NCBI GenBank assembly: GCA_902826685.1
Contig: CADEFT010000025.1
Coordinates: 1-64,000 of the forward strand
Source of the DNA: an uncultured Acidobacteriota bacterium
GTDB taxonomy: Bacteria; Acidobacteriota; Terriglobia; Bryobacterales; Bryobacteraceae
Length of the DNA stretch: 64,000 bases
Direction: 5' to 3'
The notes under the pieces were generated by a model. The model saw nothing but the letters and a program-made list of their open reading frames with translations, was not told the origin of the DNA and did no database searches. Positions 1-8,323 of the stretch are shown here, in pieces; position 1 is the first letter of the stretch; each line of letters starts with the position of its first letter. A program made the position numbers and the translations under genes.

Positions 1-75
1 TCCAACGTCACATGCTTTGGGATACTTCAGCCTACTTTTTCAGCAGCCTGCTAGCTCTTATACACTGATACCCAT

Positions 76-492
76 ATGCGTTGCCTGATGGTGCTGCTCG
101 TGTTGCTTGCCTCCTGTTCCCGAAAGGATCCCGCCTCCGAGCAGGCCCGGCTGGAAGCCGAGTTTGAGAAGATGCTCACCAATGCAACGCTGGCCGGGAA
201 ATTTTCCATGGGCGAGCGCGTCTCCGAAGACCGCTACCAGATTTCCAAGGCGACGCATCTGGCCGGCGACAACTGGCTGATTCACGCCAGAATCGGCAAA
301 CACGATCTTTCCGTTCCGGTTCCGGTGAAGGTGAGGTGGGCGGGCGACACCGCCGTGCTCATGCTGACCGATGTGGGACTGCCCGGCATGGGCACCTATA
401 CCGCACGCGTGCTGTTCTATCGCAACCAATATGCGGGCACCTGGGGCAGCCAGAAACACGGCGGTGAGATGTGGGGCCGCATTGAACACTGA
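76..492 (+). CDS. Small putative lipoprotein, function unknown
   Basis: This 138-residue protein begins with a short hydrophobic stretch ending in LLASC-S, a lipobox-like signal with the acceptor Cys at about residue 14. It is therefore probably exported and lipid-anchored. The rest is soluble, polar and has no motif I recognise. It precedes an aldo/keto reductase by 25 bp on the same strand. The start is the ATG at 76, chosen because the signal peptide follows at once. Function unknown. Confidence 0.65.
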   Translation: MRCLMVLLVLLASCSRKDPASEQARLEAEFEKMLTNATLAGKFSMGERVSEDRYQISKATHLAGDNWLIHARIGKHDLSVPVPVKVRWAGDTAVLMLTDVGLPGMGTYTARVLFYRNQYAGTWGSQKHGGEMWGRIEH

Positions 493-517
493 CGGCCTGC
501 TTGTACTCTGGTAAAGA

Positions 518-1450
518 ATGCTCTATCGCAAACTGGGGAAGACCGGCCTGGACGTGCCGGTGATGGCATTGGGCTGCGCGGCGCTTGGCGGATCGTATGG
601 CCCGGTCACCGCCGGCCACGCCGCCGCCACGATTCAGAAAGCTTTCGATCTCGGTATCCATTACCTTGATACGGCGCCCCTTTACGGCAAGACGCAGTCG
701 GAAATCAACGTCGGCAAGGCGCTGGCGGGCGTGCCGCGCGACCGCTACCTGCTGTCTTCGAAAGTGGGCCGCTACGATTATGCCGATCACGATTTTTCGT
801 ACGACCGCGTGAAGCGCGGTCTTGAGGAATCGCTCGCACGGCTTGGTACGGATTATCTCGACGTCTGCATCCTGCACGATATCGAGTTTGTCCCGATCGA
901 ACAGGTGGTGAATGAAGGCTATCGTGCGGTATGCGATGCACGCCGGGAAGGCAAGGTGCGGTTCATCGGCGCGTCGGGTCTGCCGATCGCGATCTTTCCG
1001 GCCATCCTCGGGCGCGTGGAACTGGATCTAGTCATCACTTACGCCAATTACACGCTGCAAAATACTTCGGTGGAGGCCATGTTTCCCCTGTTTGCGGAAA
1101 AGGGCGTGGGCGTGGTGAACGCGTCGCCACTGGCGCTCGGCCTGCTGACGCAAAAAGGGCCAAGGGATTGGCACCTGGGTTCGGAGGAACTGAAGGCGCG
1201 GTGCCGGGAGGCGGCGCAGTTCTGCGCGTCGAAAGGCGTGGACATCGCCGATCTGGGCATGCAGTTCGCCATGGCCGAGCCGAGGATCCATGCCACGCTC
1301 ACCGGCGCCGGCAGCCCGGAGGAAGTGGAACGTAACGCGAAGTGCGCCGGCGTGGAACCCGACTGGGATCTGGTGCGCCAGGTGCAGGCGATTCTCGCCC
1401 CCGTTCGCGACCGCCACTGGACGGCGGGAAGACCCGAGTACAACCGGTGA
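518..1450 (+). CDS. Aldo/keto reductase family oxidoreductase
   Basis: This 310-residue protein is a typical single-domain NADPH-dependent aldo/keto reductase. The TIM-barrel tetrad is visible: D51 and Y56 in 'LDTAPLYG', K82 in 'LSSKVGR' and H120 in 'ILHD'. The N-terminus 'YRKLGKTGLDVP' is the usual family opening, so the ATG at 518 is the start. The sequence resembles the L-fucose/L-galactose dehydrogenase branch, but the substrate cannot be fixed from sequence alone. Its stop overlaps the start of the next gene (ATGA at 1448-1452), so the two are translationally coupled. Confidence 0.9.
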   Translation: MLYRKLGKTGLDVPVMALGCAALGGSYGPVTAGHAAATIQKAFDLGIHYLDTAPLYGKTQSEINVGKALAGVPRDRYLLSSKVGRYDYADHDFSYDRVKRGLEESLARLGTDYLDVCILHDIEFVPIEQVVNEGYRAVCDARREGKVRFIGASGLPIAIFPAILGRVELDLVITYANYTLQNTSVEAMFPLFAEKGVGVVNASPLALGLLTQKGPRDWHLGSEELKARCREAAQFCASKGVDIADLGMQFAMAEPRIHATLTGAGSPEEVERNAKCAGVEPDWDLVRQVQAILAPVRDRHWTAGRPEYNR

Positions 1451-2577
1451 TGGAAGGCCACATTGCGCCCGACAACCTTCTGGGACTGGTGCGTAATACG
1501 GTTCCCTACCTGTTCGATGGCATGGCGCGCCATCCATCGGTGGCGGACCGGCCGCTGCTCGAAGCGGGCGATCACTCCCTTGGGTATCTCGAAATCCTGC
1601 AAGGCGCCGGGCGCGTCGAAACCGTCGAGGAATACTTCGCCTTTTGCCTGGCGTGCCATCACGCCACCGTCGGCACGTTCGTACCCACCGACGTCGATAG
1701 CAAAATCCGCGGCATCCTGTGGCGCCAGGCACGCGGCGCGGCGGCGGAGCGCATGTTCGACTTCACCCTGCGATCGATGCAGTGGTCGATCGACGGGCTT
1801 TCACGCCGCTACACGGTCATCGGCGGCCACGGCCCGGTGAGCGGCCACAACGGCGAACAATTGAGCGTGCTGGCTGGCGCCCTGGGTTCGTTTCTCACCC
1901 TTCGCGACGGCGATCGGGCCGGGCGCGCGGCCGAAGCGATCGACCGGGAACTCAATCGCGAGGCGGCGGCGCTGCGGCAGGCGCAGAGCATGCCGGGCCG
2001 GGAGATCGACGTGCTGTGTCTGGCGGCGGCGCTGACACACAACGTGGGCGATCTCGACCAGGGCATCAGCTTCTGGCCGGCCGGCGCCAATCACAAGCCG
2101 ATGCGCGAGAGATTCGCGCGCCTGGCCCACGAGAACGCCGCGCCCTACGGCGGTGCGTATCAGTCGGCGGCGCGGATCTACCGCAAGGCGATGTCGCCGG
2201 AAGGGCACCGTAACTACCCGCTGCGCGGCGTGAAGGCGTTGCGCCAGTCGCCCGATCTGTTGATGCCGTGGGGGCCGTTCCTCGATGAATGGGGCGCGCT
2301 GGTCGCCCGCCATCCCGCCCTTTCCGATCCCGACCGCGCCGAGGTGCTGGCCGCGCTGCTGCAAGGCTGCCGCACCCTGGCCGGCCAGCGCGGCTACTAC
2401 CGGGCGATGGCGGGAATGGCGGAGTCGCTTGGCACCCGCATGGAGGCTGTCGCGCGGCTGATGCCGGGCAAGGCGCGCTCGGATTGGAAAGATCCCGAGG
2501 TGCGCAAGGCCGTCGCCGTGCCGCGCCACTCCTTTGAATCCATGATGAGAAAAATGGCCCGATCTGATATAGGATGA
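1450..2577 (+). CDS. Conserved-looking protein of unknown function, coupled to the aldo/keto reductase
   Basis: The frame is open further upstream, but the ATG at 1450 overlaps the reductase stop and gives a 375-residue protein. No signal peptide or membrane segment is visible. The sequence is mostly helical, with His/Cys-containing stretches ('CLACHHATVG' near residue 60, 'GGHGPVSGHNG' near 120 and 'LTHNVGDLDQG' near 200) that could bind a metal or cofactor. I do not recognise a family. Overlap with the preceding gene suggests joint expression and perhaps a shared pathway. Confidence 0.75.
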   Translation: MEGHIAPDNLLGLVRNTVPYLFDGMARHPSVADRPLLEAGDHSLGYLEILQGAGRVETVEEYFAFCLACHHATVGTFVPTDVDSKIRGILWRQARGAAAERMFDFTLRSMQWSIDGLSRRYTVIGGHGPVSGHNGEQLSVLAGALGSFLTLRDGDRAGRAAEAIDRELNREAAALRQAQSMPGREIDVLCLAAALTHNVGDLDQGISFWPAGANHKPMRERFARLAHENAAPYGGAYQSAARIYRKAMSPEGHRNYPLRGVKALRQSPDLLMPWGPFLDEWGALVARHPALSDPDRAEVLAALLQGCRTLAGQRGYYRAMAGMAESLGTRMEAVARLMPGKARSDWKDPEVRKAVAVPRHSFESMMRKMARSDIG

Positions 2578-2580
2578 AGG

Positions 2581-2952
2581 GTGCCCGTCAAAACCGGCAT
2601 CGTGTTGTTCGCCCACGGATCGAGCGTCGAATCCGCCAATGAAGCAGTGCGCAGCGTCGCCGCGAAGGTCGCCGTGGAGGGTGGCTTTGAACTTATGGAA
2701 GCGGCGTTTCTCGAGTTAGGAAAGCCGGATCTCCCCGGCGCCATAGACCGGCTTGCCGCAAGGCAAGTCGAGCGCGTGCTGGTGGTGCCCTATTTCCTGA
2801 CCCTTGGCATGCATCTCAAAAGGGATCTGCCGCGTATCGTCGAGGGCTGCGCCGCCCGCCACCCCGGATTGAGCATCGACGTCACAGAGCCGCTGGACGG
2901 ACACTCCGCGCTGAGGCGGATCATACTCGATCGCGTCGAAAAGGCCTTGTAA
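2581..2952 (+). CDS. cbiX: CbiX-type sirohydrochlorin chelatase
   Basis: This 123-residue protein has the short single-domain CbiX form. Family members insert Co or Fe into sirohydrochlorin for cobalamin or siroheme. The metal-binding histidines are apparent: H12 in 'LFAHGSS' and H78 in 'LTLGMHLKRDLP'. The start is GTG at 2581, only 3 bp after the previous stop, preceded by a GGATGAAGG purine stretch. The next gene starts directly after its stop. No other tetrapyrrole genes are nearby, so the metal and pathway are not decided here. Confidence 0.85.
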   Translation: MPVKTGIVLFAHGSSVESANEAVRSVAAKVAVEGGFELMEAAFLELGKPDLPGAIDRLAARQVERVLVVPYFLTLGMHLKRDLPRIVEGCAARHPGLSIDVTEPLDGHSALRRIILDRVEKAL

Positions 2953-3669
2953 ATGCTTGCTCACCAAATTCCACACACAACCCGGTTGATTGAGTGGCGG
3001 GAAATTGCACCCGACGTGCGTCACTTCATCTTCGAGGTGCCGGACCTGGATCAATTCGACTTTATTCCCGGCCAGTTCGTTTCCCTTTCCCAGAACCTGA
3101 ACGGGAAGAAGATTACGCGGGCGTATTCCATCGCCTCGGTGCCGTTCGGAAACAACCGCTTCGAGCTGTGCCTGAACCTGGTGAGCGAGGGCATCTTCTC
3201 GCCCTTTCTGTTTTCGATGAACCCTGGCGACACCTGCGAGATGAAGGGGCCGCATGGCCTGTTCGTGTTCCGCACTCCCATTTCCGATTCGGTGATGGTG
3301 GCCACCGGCACCGGCATCGCGCCGTTCCGCCCCATGCTGCAGTACATTCTGCCGCGAGACTCCGAGCATCAATTCACGTTGGTTTTCGGCGTGCGCTATG
3401 AGCATTCGCTGCTCTATATGGAGGAGTTCGAGGAGATGGCGCGCCAGTATCCGAACTTCAAGTTCGTCTCCACGGTGACCCGCCCCACCGAGGCGTGGAA
3501 AGGCAACGCCGGCCGCGTGCAACAATATGTTTTCGATGCCATCGGCGCGCGTAAGAACGTCGACGTCTATATCTGCGGCCTGAAGGAAATGGTCAACGAC
3601 GTGCGCGACCGCTGCATCAAGGAACTGGGCTTCGATAAGAAGCAGGTCGTTTACGAACGCTACGACTAG
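2953..3669 (+). CDS. Ferredoxin/flavodoxin-NADP(+) reductase family protein
   Basis: This 238-residue protein is a compact FAD/NAD(P)-binding reductase. The FAD-binding motif RAYS is at residues 56-59 and the nucleotide-binding 'ATGTGIAPFRPM' is at about 117-128. A C-terminal 'YICGLKEMVNDV' matches the NADP-domain end of the FNR family. There is no 2Fe-2S domain, so electrons would pass to a separate ferredoxin or flavodoxin. The ATG at 2953 abuts the TAA of cbiX, suggesting an operon. The chelatase pairing could reflect siroheme or sulfite/nitrite chemistry, which is inference. Confidence 0.85.
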   Translation: MLAHQIPHTTRLIEWREIAPDVRHFIFEVPDLDQFDFIPGQFVSLSQNLNGKKITRAYSIASVPFGNNRFELCLNLVSEGIFSPFLFSMNPGDTCEMKGPHGLFVFRTPISDSVMVATGTGIAPFRPMLQYILPRDSEHQFTLVFGVRYEHSLLYMEEFEEMARQYPNFKFVSTVTRPTEAWKGNAGRVQQYVFDAIGARKNVDVYICGLKEMVNDVRDRCIKELGFDKKQVVYERYD

Positions 3670-3725
3670 CCAGCCCGCAAAAGGGCGCGCGGGCGCCCCA
3701 AAGGACATTCTCAGGAGAGGTTGGA

Positions 3726-3950
3726 TTGCCGCGAAACGCGCTGCTTGTGCTGTTGGTGATTGCGCTCTTTTGCCTTGTTACGGGCCTTCTGTGGTGGCTG
3801 CTGCCCTATCCACGCCGCAACGTCGATTATGTCGTCATCGGGGGCATGGGCACCATGGTGGCGATGGGCGCCATCTTTCTGATCCTGATTCGCACTTCTC
3901 ACAAAGGTAAGGATGTCTTCTTCAAACGCCAACCCAGGAAACCTTCCTAA
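3726..3950 (+). CDS. Small two-helix membrane protein, unknown
   Basis: This 74-residue protein has two hydrophobic helices (about residues 5-25 and 35-58) joined by 'YPRRNVDY', and a basic C-terminal tail. The start is TTG at 3726, five bases after the AGGAGAGG ribosome site at 3713-3720. No better start fits that site. Its last 38 bp overlap the start of the following dehydrogenase, so the two are probably co-translated. No family recognised. Confidence 0.6.
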   Translation: MPRNALLVLLVIALFCLVTGLLWWLLPYPRRNVDYVVIGGMGTMVAMGAIFLILIRTSHKGKDVFFKRQPRKPS

Positions 3951-4992
3951 GACGTATAGCGTGGCCGTTCTGCCCGGCGACGGGATTGGTCGCGATGTCA
4001 CCGCCGAAGCCGTTAAAGTTCTTCGCGCGGTGGAAGCGCGGCTCCACGGCGTGCGGTTCGATCTGACCGAATATTCGGTGGGCGCCGGCGAATTCCTTCG
4101 TTCCGGCGATCCGATGCCCGAAGCCACGTTTGCCCGCATCCGTGAGCATGACGTCATACTGCTGGGCGCCATGGGATTGCCGGACGTGCGCTGGCCGGGC
4201 GGGCAGGAGATGGCTCCGCAACTCGATATTCGCGAAAAGCTGGAGCTTTACTGCGGCTACCGCCCGATCTATCTCTATCACCCCAACGACACGCCGCTGT
4301 GCAATCGCAGCCAGATCGACTTCGCCATCATTCGCGAAAACACCGAGGGTCTGTTCTCCACCCGCACCCAACCCTACTCGCTTTACGATGAACAGGTGGC
4401 GGATCAACTGCTAGTGACGCGGCGCGGTTCCGAGCGGCTGTTCCGTTCGGCGTTCCGCATCGCACGCACGCGCCGCCGCAAGGTGACGCTGGTGGACAAG
4501 GCGAATGTGCTGCCGTCGATGAGCTATTTCCGGCACATTTTCCACGAAGTGGCCAAGGAGTTTCCGGACGTTGAAGCCGATCACGTTTACGTCGATGCGG
4601 TGACGCTCTATCTGCTGCAGCGGCCCGAATCGTTCGATGTACTGGTGACCGAAAACATGTTCGGCGATATTCTTTCCGATCTGGCGGCGGCCATCGTCGG
4701 TGGCATGGGCATGGCGCCGTCGGGCGATATCGGCGATAAATACGCCGTGTTTCAGCCCTCGCACGGCTCGGCGCCGGATATTGCCGGGAAGGGCATCGCC
4801 AATCCGGTGGCGACGATTCTTTCGGTGGCGATGATGCTCGAATGGCTGGCCCACCCGGAGACGCTACGCGGCGGCGCGATGATCTATGGCGCCGTGCGCC
4901 GTGTCTTCGCCGATCCGGCAGTACGCACGCGCGATCTGGGCGGCAGCGTCGGCACGGCGGAGATGGGCGACAGAATTGCGGCCGCGCTCTGA
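3913..4992 (+). CDS. Isocitrate/isopropylmalate dehydrogenase family protein
   Basis: This 359-residue beta-decarboxylating dehydrogenase opens with 'AVLPGDGIGRDVT' and carries the family signature around 'VTENMFGDILSDLAAAI'. The NAD-binding region is 'HGSAPDIAGKGIANP'. The substrate loop ('GAMGLPDVRWPGG') differs from typical LeuB. The protein could be 3-isopropylmalate dehydrogenase or a tartrate/malate-type relative. The leucine genes leuACD are not in this window, so I leave the symbol empty. It overlaps the small membrane gene by 38 bp. Confidence 0.85.
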   Translation: MSSSNANPGNLPKTYSVAVLPGDGIGRDVTAEAVKVLRAVEARLHGVRFDLTEYSVGAGEFLRSGDPMPEATFARIREHDVILLGAMGLPDVRWPGGQEMAPQLDIREKLELYCGYRPIYLYHPNDTPLCNRSQIDFAIIRENTEGLFSTRTQPYSLYDEQVADQLLVTRRGSERLFRSAFRIARTRRRKVTLVDKANVLPSMSYFRHIFHEVAKEFPDVEADHVYVDAVTLYLLQRPESFDVLVTENMFGDILSDLAAAIVGGMGMAPSGDIGDKYAVFQPSHGSAPDIAGKGIANPVATILSVAMMLEWLAHPETLRGGAMIYGAVRRVFADPAVRTRDLGGSVGTAEMGDRIAAAL

Positions 4993-5090
4993 CGCATCCC
5001 GACACTCTGTCCGGACATCTTGCCCTGGGCTTCCCCCTAACCAATTGATTCTCCGATTTGGCCGGAAGGGTGCACAAGCGATGGTGCGTC

Positions 5091-6755
5091 ATGAAATTCA
5101 TCCCCATCCTTGCCACCCTGACGATCGGCTCCGTCGCCCTCGATGCACGGCATCACAAGGTGGCCCCCGACCTCGACGAGTCGAACGCCGAAAACGTAGA
5201 CATCATCGTTCAATATAGGGAAGACTCCCGCAACAACCGTCGCGGCGGCCGCGACCGGGTCCGGCGGGCGGACCTCGAAGCGCTGGCGGGCGATTCCGAA
5301 GTGGAATACATCACGCCGGACCGCGAGGTGGTGGCGACCCATTTCCCGCCGTGGCTTCTGATGGAAGCCGTCGGCTACCGGTTCGCCGGCATGACGGTGC
5401 CCGAGCGGCCCGAGGTCACCGGCAAAGGAATCGGCGTGGCGGTCATCGACAGCGGCGTGTCGAAAGATCTATATCTACGGGCGCCCGGCGCGTCGGGGTG
5501 CGGCGCTTCGCGGGTGGTTTACAGCCAGAACTTCGTCGCCACCGAATCGACCACGGAAGATCTTTACGGCCACGGTTCGCATGTGGCCGGTACGCTTGGT
5601 GGAAACGGCTTGTGCCTGCCCAACCCGGCCCCGCATTTTGGCGGCATCGCTCCCGACGTGAAGATCGTGAATCTGCGCGTGCTGGATGCGCGTGGCAAGG
5701 GCAAGGACAGCTACGTGATCGCCGCCATCGACCGCGCGATCGCGCTCAAAAGCACTTACAACATCCGCGTGATCAATCTGTCGCTGGGCCGCCTGCCGCG
5801 GGAGAGCTTCACGCTCGATCCGCTTTGCCGCGCGGTGGAGAAGGCGTGGAAGGCCGGCATCGTGGTGGTGGTGGCCGCCGGCAATAACGGCCGCGACAAC
5901 AGCATGGGCACGCAGGGCTACGGCACCATCACCTCGCCCGGCAACGATCCCTTTGTCATCACGGTAGGCGCCACTCGCATGGCGGGCTCGACGGGGAATT
6001 ACGACGATACGATCTCTTCCTATAGTTCGAAGGGGCCAACGCTGCGCGACCAGATCGTGAAGCCCGACCTGGTGGCGCCGGGCAATATCGTCTATGCGCG
6101 CATGCCCAGGACCTCCTACCTGGTGACCAGCTATCAGGCCAACACGTTGCAGGTAAGCATGGATGGCGGACGTCTGGTCATTCCCGATATTTTCCTGCTG
6201 AGCGGCACGAGCATGGCCACTCCCACGGTGGCGGGATCGGCGGCGCTGCTATTTGAAAAGGATTCCTCGCTGACCCCGGACCAGGTGAAAGCGCGGCTGA
6301 TGAAGACGGCATTCAAGAGCCTGGTTCCTTCGGCGAGCATCTATGACTCGTCGACGCAGCAGACCTTCCAGGTGCAGCACGACATCTTCACGGTGGGCGC
6401 GGGCTATCTGAATCTGAAGGGCGCTCTCGCCAACACGGAAAAGATCTCCTCAACCAGGCGCGCTCTTTCGCCGCGCGCCGTCAACGAGAACGGCTCGATC
6501 AAGCTCAGCACGTCTTATCCGAACCTGACCGGCGTCAACGTGGCATGGGGCACCAACGTGATCTGGGGGACCAACGTGGTTTGGGGGACGCACGTCGTCT
6601 CCGGATCGAATGTGATCTGGGGGACCGGCGTGGTGTGGCAGCCGGTGTCGGCTACCAACGTCATTTGGGGGACTAACGTGATCTGGGGGACCAACGTGAT
6701 CTGGGGCACCGCGGATCCGTTCAACGAAGCCCTCTCCATCAGCGGCGACCGCTAG
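5091..6755 (+). CDS. Secreted subtilisin-like serine peptidase (S8) with C-terminal NVIWGT repeats
   Basis: Taken from the ATG at 5091, this 554-residue protein begins with a signal peptide ('MKFIPILATLTIG...'). The subtilase catalytic triad is present: D120 in 'VAVIDSGVS', H161 in 'GHGSHVAG' and S374 in 'SGTSMATP'. The oxyanion Asn is N265 in 'AAGNNG'. A short propeptide-like region precedes the catalytic domain. The C-terminal 60 or so residues are a run of near-identical NVIWGT units. In-frame TTG/GTG codons at 5058 and 5070 would add residues before the signal peptide and are less likely. Likely a secreted or surface protease; the role of the repeat tail is unknown. Confidence 0.9.
   Translation: MKFIPILATLTIGSVALDARHHKVAPDLDESNAENVDIIVQYREDSRNNRRGGRDRVRRADLEALAGDSEVEYITPDREVVATHFPPWLLMEAVGYRFAGMTVPERPEVTGKGIGVAVIDSGVSKDLYLRAPGASGCGASRVVYSQNFVATESTTEDLYGHGSHVAGTLGGNGLCLPNPAPHFGGIAPDVKIVNLRVLDARGKGKDSYVIAAIDRAIALKSTYNIRVINLSLGRLPRESFTLDPLCRAVEKAWKAGIVVVVAAGNNGRDNSMGTQGYGTITSPGNDPFVITVGATRMAGSTGNYDDTISSYSSKGPTLRDQIVKPDLVAPGNIVYARMPRTSYLVTSYQANTLQVSMDGGRLVIPDIFLLSGTSMATPTVAGSAALLFEKDSSLTPDQVKARLMKTAFKSLVPSASIYDSSTQQTFQVQHDIFTVGAGYLNLKGALANTEKISSTRRALSPRAVNENGSIKLSTSYPNLTGVNVAWGTNVIWGTNVVWGTHVVSGSNVIWGTGVVWQPVSATNVIWGTNVIWGTNVIWGTADPFNEALSISGDR
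6533..6713 (+). repeat. Coding tandem repeat (NV-I/V-WGT units) in the subtilase tail
   Basis: About nine degenerate 15-18-bp units of the form AACGTGATCTGGGGGACC repeat in frame and encode NVIWGT, NVVWGT and close variants. The run is broken once by 'HVVSGS' and once by 'GVVWQPVSAT'. Similar WGT-rich tails are known in some bacterial subtilases. The nearly identical DNA of the last three units suggests recent slippage or duplication. Confidence 0.85.
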
Positions 6756-7079
6756 AGCCGGTAAAGGTGCGGCGGCACCGTCAAAGCGGGCGAAGACTCT
6801 GCCGCCGCACTCCGTTTGGCGCGGTTCCTCAAAGGTTCGCAGGGGGGCCGCCGCCCATCGAGGCCTGCCAGCCTCGGTGGTTCCACGGCGGCGAGCTTCC
6901 GGTCTTCGCCATGATCGCAAGGAACGCATGAGCCGGGTTCCGCAGTGGGCACGTTTTGAGTGAGTTGAGTTCCTTCGAAGCGAACAGGGACCGGCGCGGT
7001 CCACCAACGGGCCAGGAACCAAAGCTCGCGCCGGTCTCCGTTGTTCGCGGTTCTTCAGAAGTTCGTCGATAATGAGGGA
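6756..7079. other. Non-coding 324-bp stretch with direct and inverted repeats
   Basis: No gene is convincing here. Two 29-bp imperfect direct repeats (6810-6838 and 7036-7064, 23 of 29 identical by eye) bracket about 200 bp. Inside are a perfect 10-bp inverted repeat (6989-6998 with 7027-7036, GACCGGCGCG/CGCGCCGGTC) and a 6-bp hairpin (6859-6864 with 6871-6876). A weak hairpin at 6766-6779 follows the subtilase stop without a T tract. It may be a dispersed repeat element or a structured RNA. Confidence 0.5.
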
Positions 7080-7997
7080 ATGCTTGAAAGGCGGCGTTTC
7101 CTTCAATCGGCCCTTGTTGCGCCTGGTGTAGCGGCGGCCATGCAGCCTCCGCCCTCCTGGGGAGGGCCCGTGCTCGATATCCATCATCATCTGCGGCGCG
7201 ATATCGACACCGATATCGGCCACATGGAAGGCTCGGGCGTGACGCACGCGGTGCTGCTGACACGAGCGCCGGCCGATGAGCAGGCGCGCCAGCGGATGGA
7301 GAAGTATCCGAAAAAATTCATTCGCTTCTCGAGCGCCGATGCCGCCAAGCCCGAGGCGGCCGATATCCTGCGGGCTTCGCTCAAGGGCGGCTCCCGCGGC
7401 ATGGGCGAATTGAAATCGCACGTGGCCGTGGATGGACCCGAGATGCGGCGGCTCTACGATATCGCCTCGGAGATGGGCGTGCCCGTGCTGATCCATTTCG
7501 GCGAGGTGGAACAGTATCCGGGCGAGGGCACGTTCAACACGGGGCTGCGGCGTATGGCGGCGTTGCTCAAGCAATACCCCAAGACCACGTTCATCGGCCA
7601 CGCCGATTTCTTCTGGGGCAACATCAGCGCCGAGGTTCCCATGGACACGCCGTATCCAAAGGGTCCGGTGAAGCGTGGCGGCATTACCGACAAGCTGCTG
7701 GCGGACTTCCCGAACCTTTATGGCGATCTTTCGGCGAATTCGGGGCGCAATGCGCTCGCTCGCGATCCCGAATTCACGGCCGGTTTCCTCGCCCGCCACC
7801 AGAACAAACTCATGTTCGGCAGCGATTGCAGTTGCAGCGACGGCCGCGGCACCGGCCAGGCTTCGAAGCAACCGCTGATCGCCGGCAAGTGCGTCGCGCG
7901 TGAGACGCTGGCGGCGTTGAAATCGCTCGCCAAACCGGAGGTGTTCCGCAAGCTCACCTGGGAAAACGGGCGGAAGATGTTCCAGATGACCGCGTAG
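7080..7997 (+). CDS. Tat-exported amidohydrolase (TIM-barrel metal hydrolase)
   Basis: Starting at the ATG 7080 gives 305 residues opening with 'MLERRRFLQSALVAPG', a twin-arginine-type signal, so the enzyme is probably exported folded. Amidohydrolase-2 features follow: 'LDIHHH' near residue 35, 'VLIHFGE' in mid-protein, 'FIGHADFFWG', and 'MFGSDCSC' near the C-terminus supplying the metal-binding His/Asp residues. An upstream in-frame start at 7041 would bury the signal peptide. The substrate is unknown. It is 14 bp upstream of an EthD-family gene, likely the same transcript. Confidence 0.82.
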   Translation: MLERRRFLQSALVAPGVAAAMQPPPSWGGPVLDIHHHLRRDIDTDIGHMEGSGVTHAVLLTRAPADEQARQRMEKYPKKFIRFSSADAAKPEAADILRASLKGGSRGMGELKSHVAVDGPEMRRLYDIASEMGVPVLIHFGEVEQYPGEGTFNTGLRRMAALLKQYPKTTFIGHADFFWGNISAEVPMDTPYPKGPVKRGGITDKLLADFPNLYGDLSANSGRNALARDPEFTAGFLARHQNKLMFGSDCSCSDGRGTGQASKQPLIAGKCVARETLAALKSLAKPEVFRKLTWENGRKMFQMTA

Positions 7998-8011
7998 GAG
8001 AGTTTCACGCC

Positions 8012-8323
8012 ATGATTCAAGTTCTGGTTCTTTACCCACCGGCTTCGCGCTTTGACTACGACTATTACGTACACAAGCACACGCCCATGCTGCTCGAACT
8101 GTGGAAGCCGCACGGCCTGGTGAGCGTGAGCATCGGCAAAGGCGTTTCCGGGCTGATGCCGGGCTCGCCGGCGAAATACTGCACGTCCGCCGTGCTCACC
8201 TTCACGTCGCTTGAAGCGATGCAGGCGGCGCTGGCGGCCGGGGGCGCTCAGGTGATGAGCGACATCCCCAACTACACCGATTCGCAGCCGGTGATTCAGA
8301 TTAACGAGCCCCTGCCGGCTTGA
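8012..8323 (+). CDS. EthD domain protein
   Basis: This 103-residue protein has the ferredoxin-like EthD fold pattern: 'LVLYPPASRFDYDYYVHKHTP' near the N-terminus (quoted in part) with the conserved H-x-P, and a terminal segment 'IPNYTDSQPVIQINE' typical of the family. EthD relatives are small dimeric proteins linked to degradation pathways; a specific reaction is unknown. A clear AGGAGAG ribosome site precedes the ATG. The last 23 bp overlap the convergent S46 peptidase gene. Confidence 0.85.
   Translation: MIQVLVLYPPASRFDYDYYVHKHTPMLLELWKPHGLVSVSIGKGVSGLMPGSPAKYCTSAVLTFTSLEAMQAALAAGGAQVMSDIPNYTDSQPVIQINEPLPA

Noticed and set aside
3674..3690. GC-rich hairpin after the ferredoxin reductase as a terminator
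   Set aside because: The 6-bp stem has no T tract and a ribosome site follows at once, so termination is not supported.
6533..6713. Possible CRISPR-like repeat array
   Set aside because: The repeats are short, contiguous, in frame and encode NVIWGT; there are no spacers or cas genes.
6450..8039. 529-codon minus-strand open frame across the subtilase tail and amidohydrolase
   Set aside because: Antisense to two well-supported genes; it crosses the repeat tail and reads as Arg/His/Pro-rich shadow sequence.
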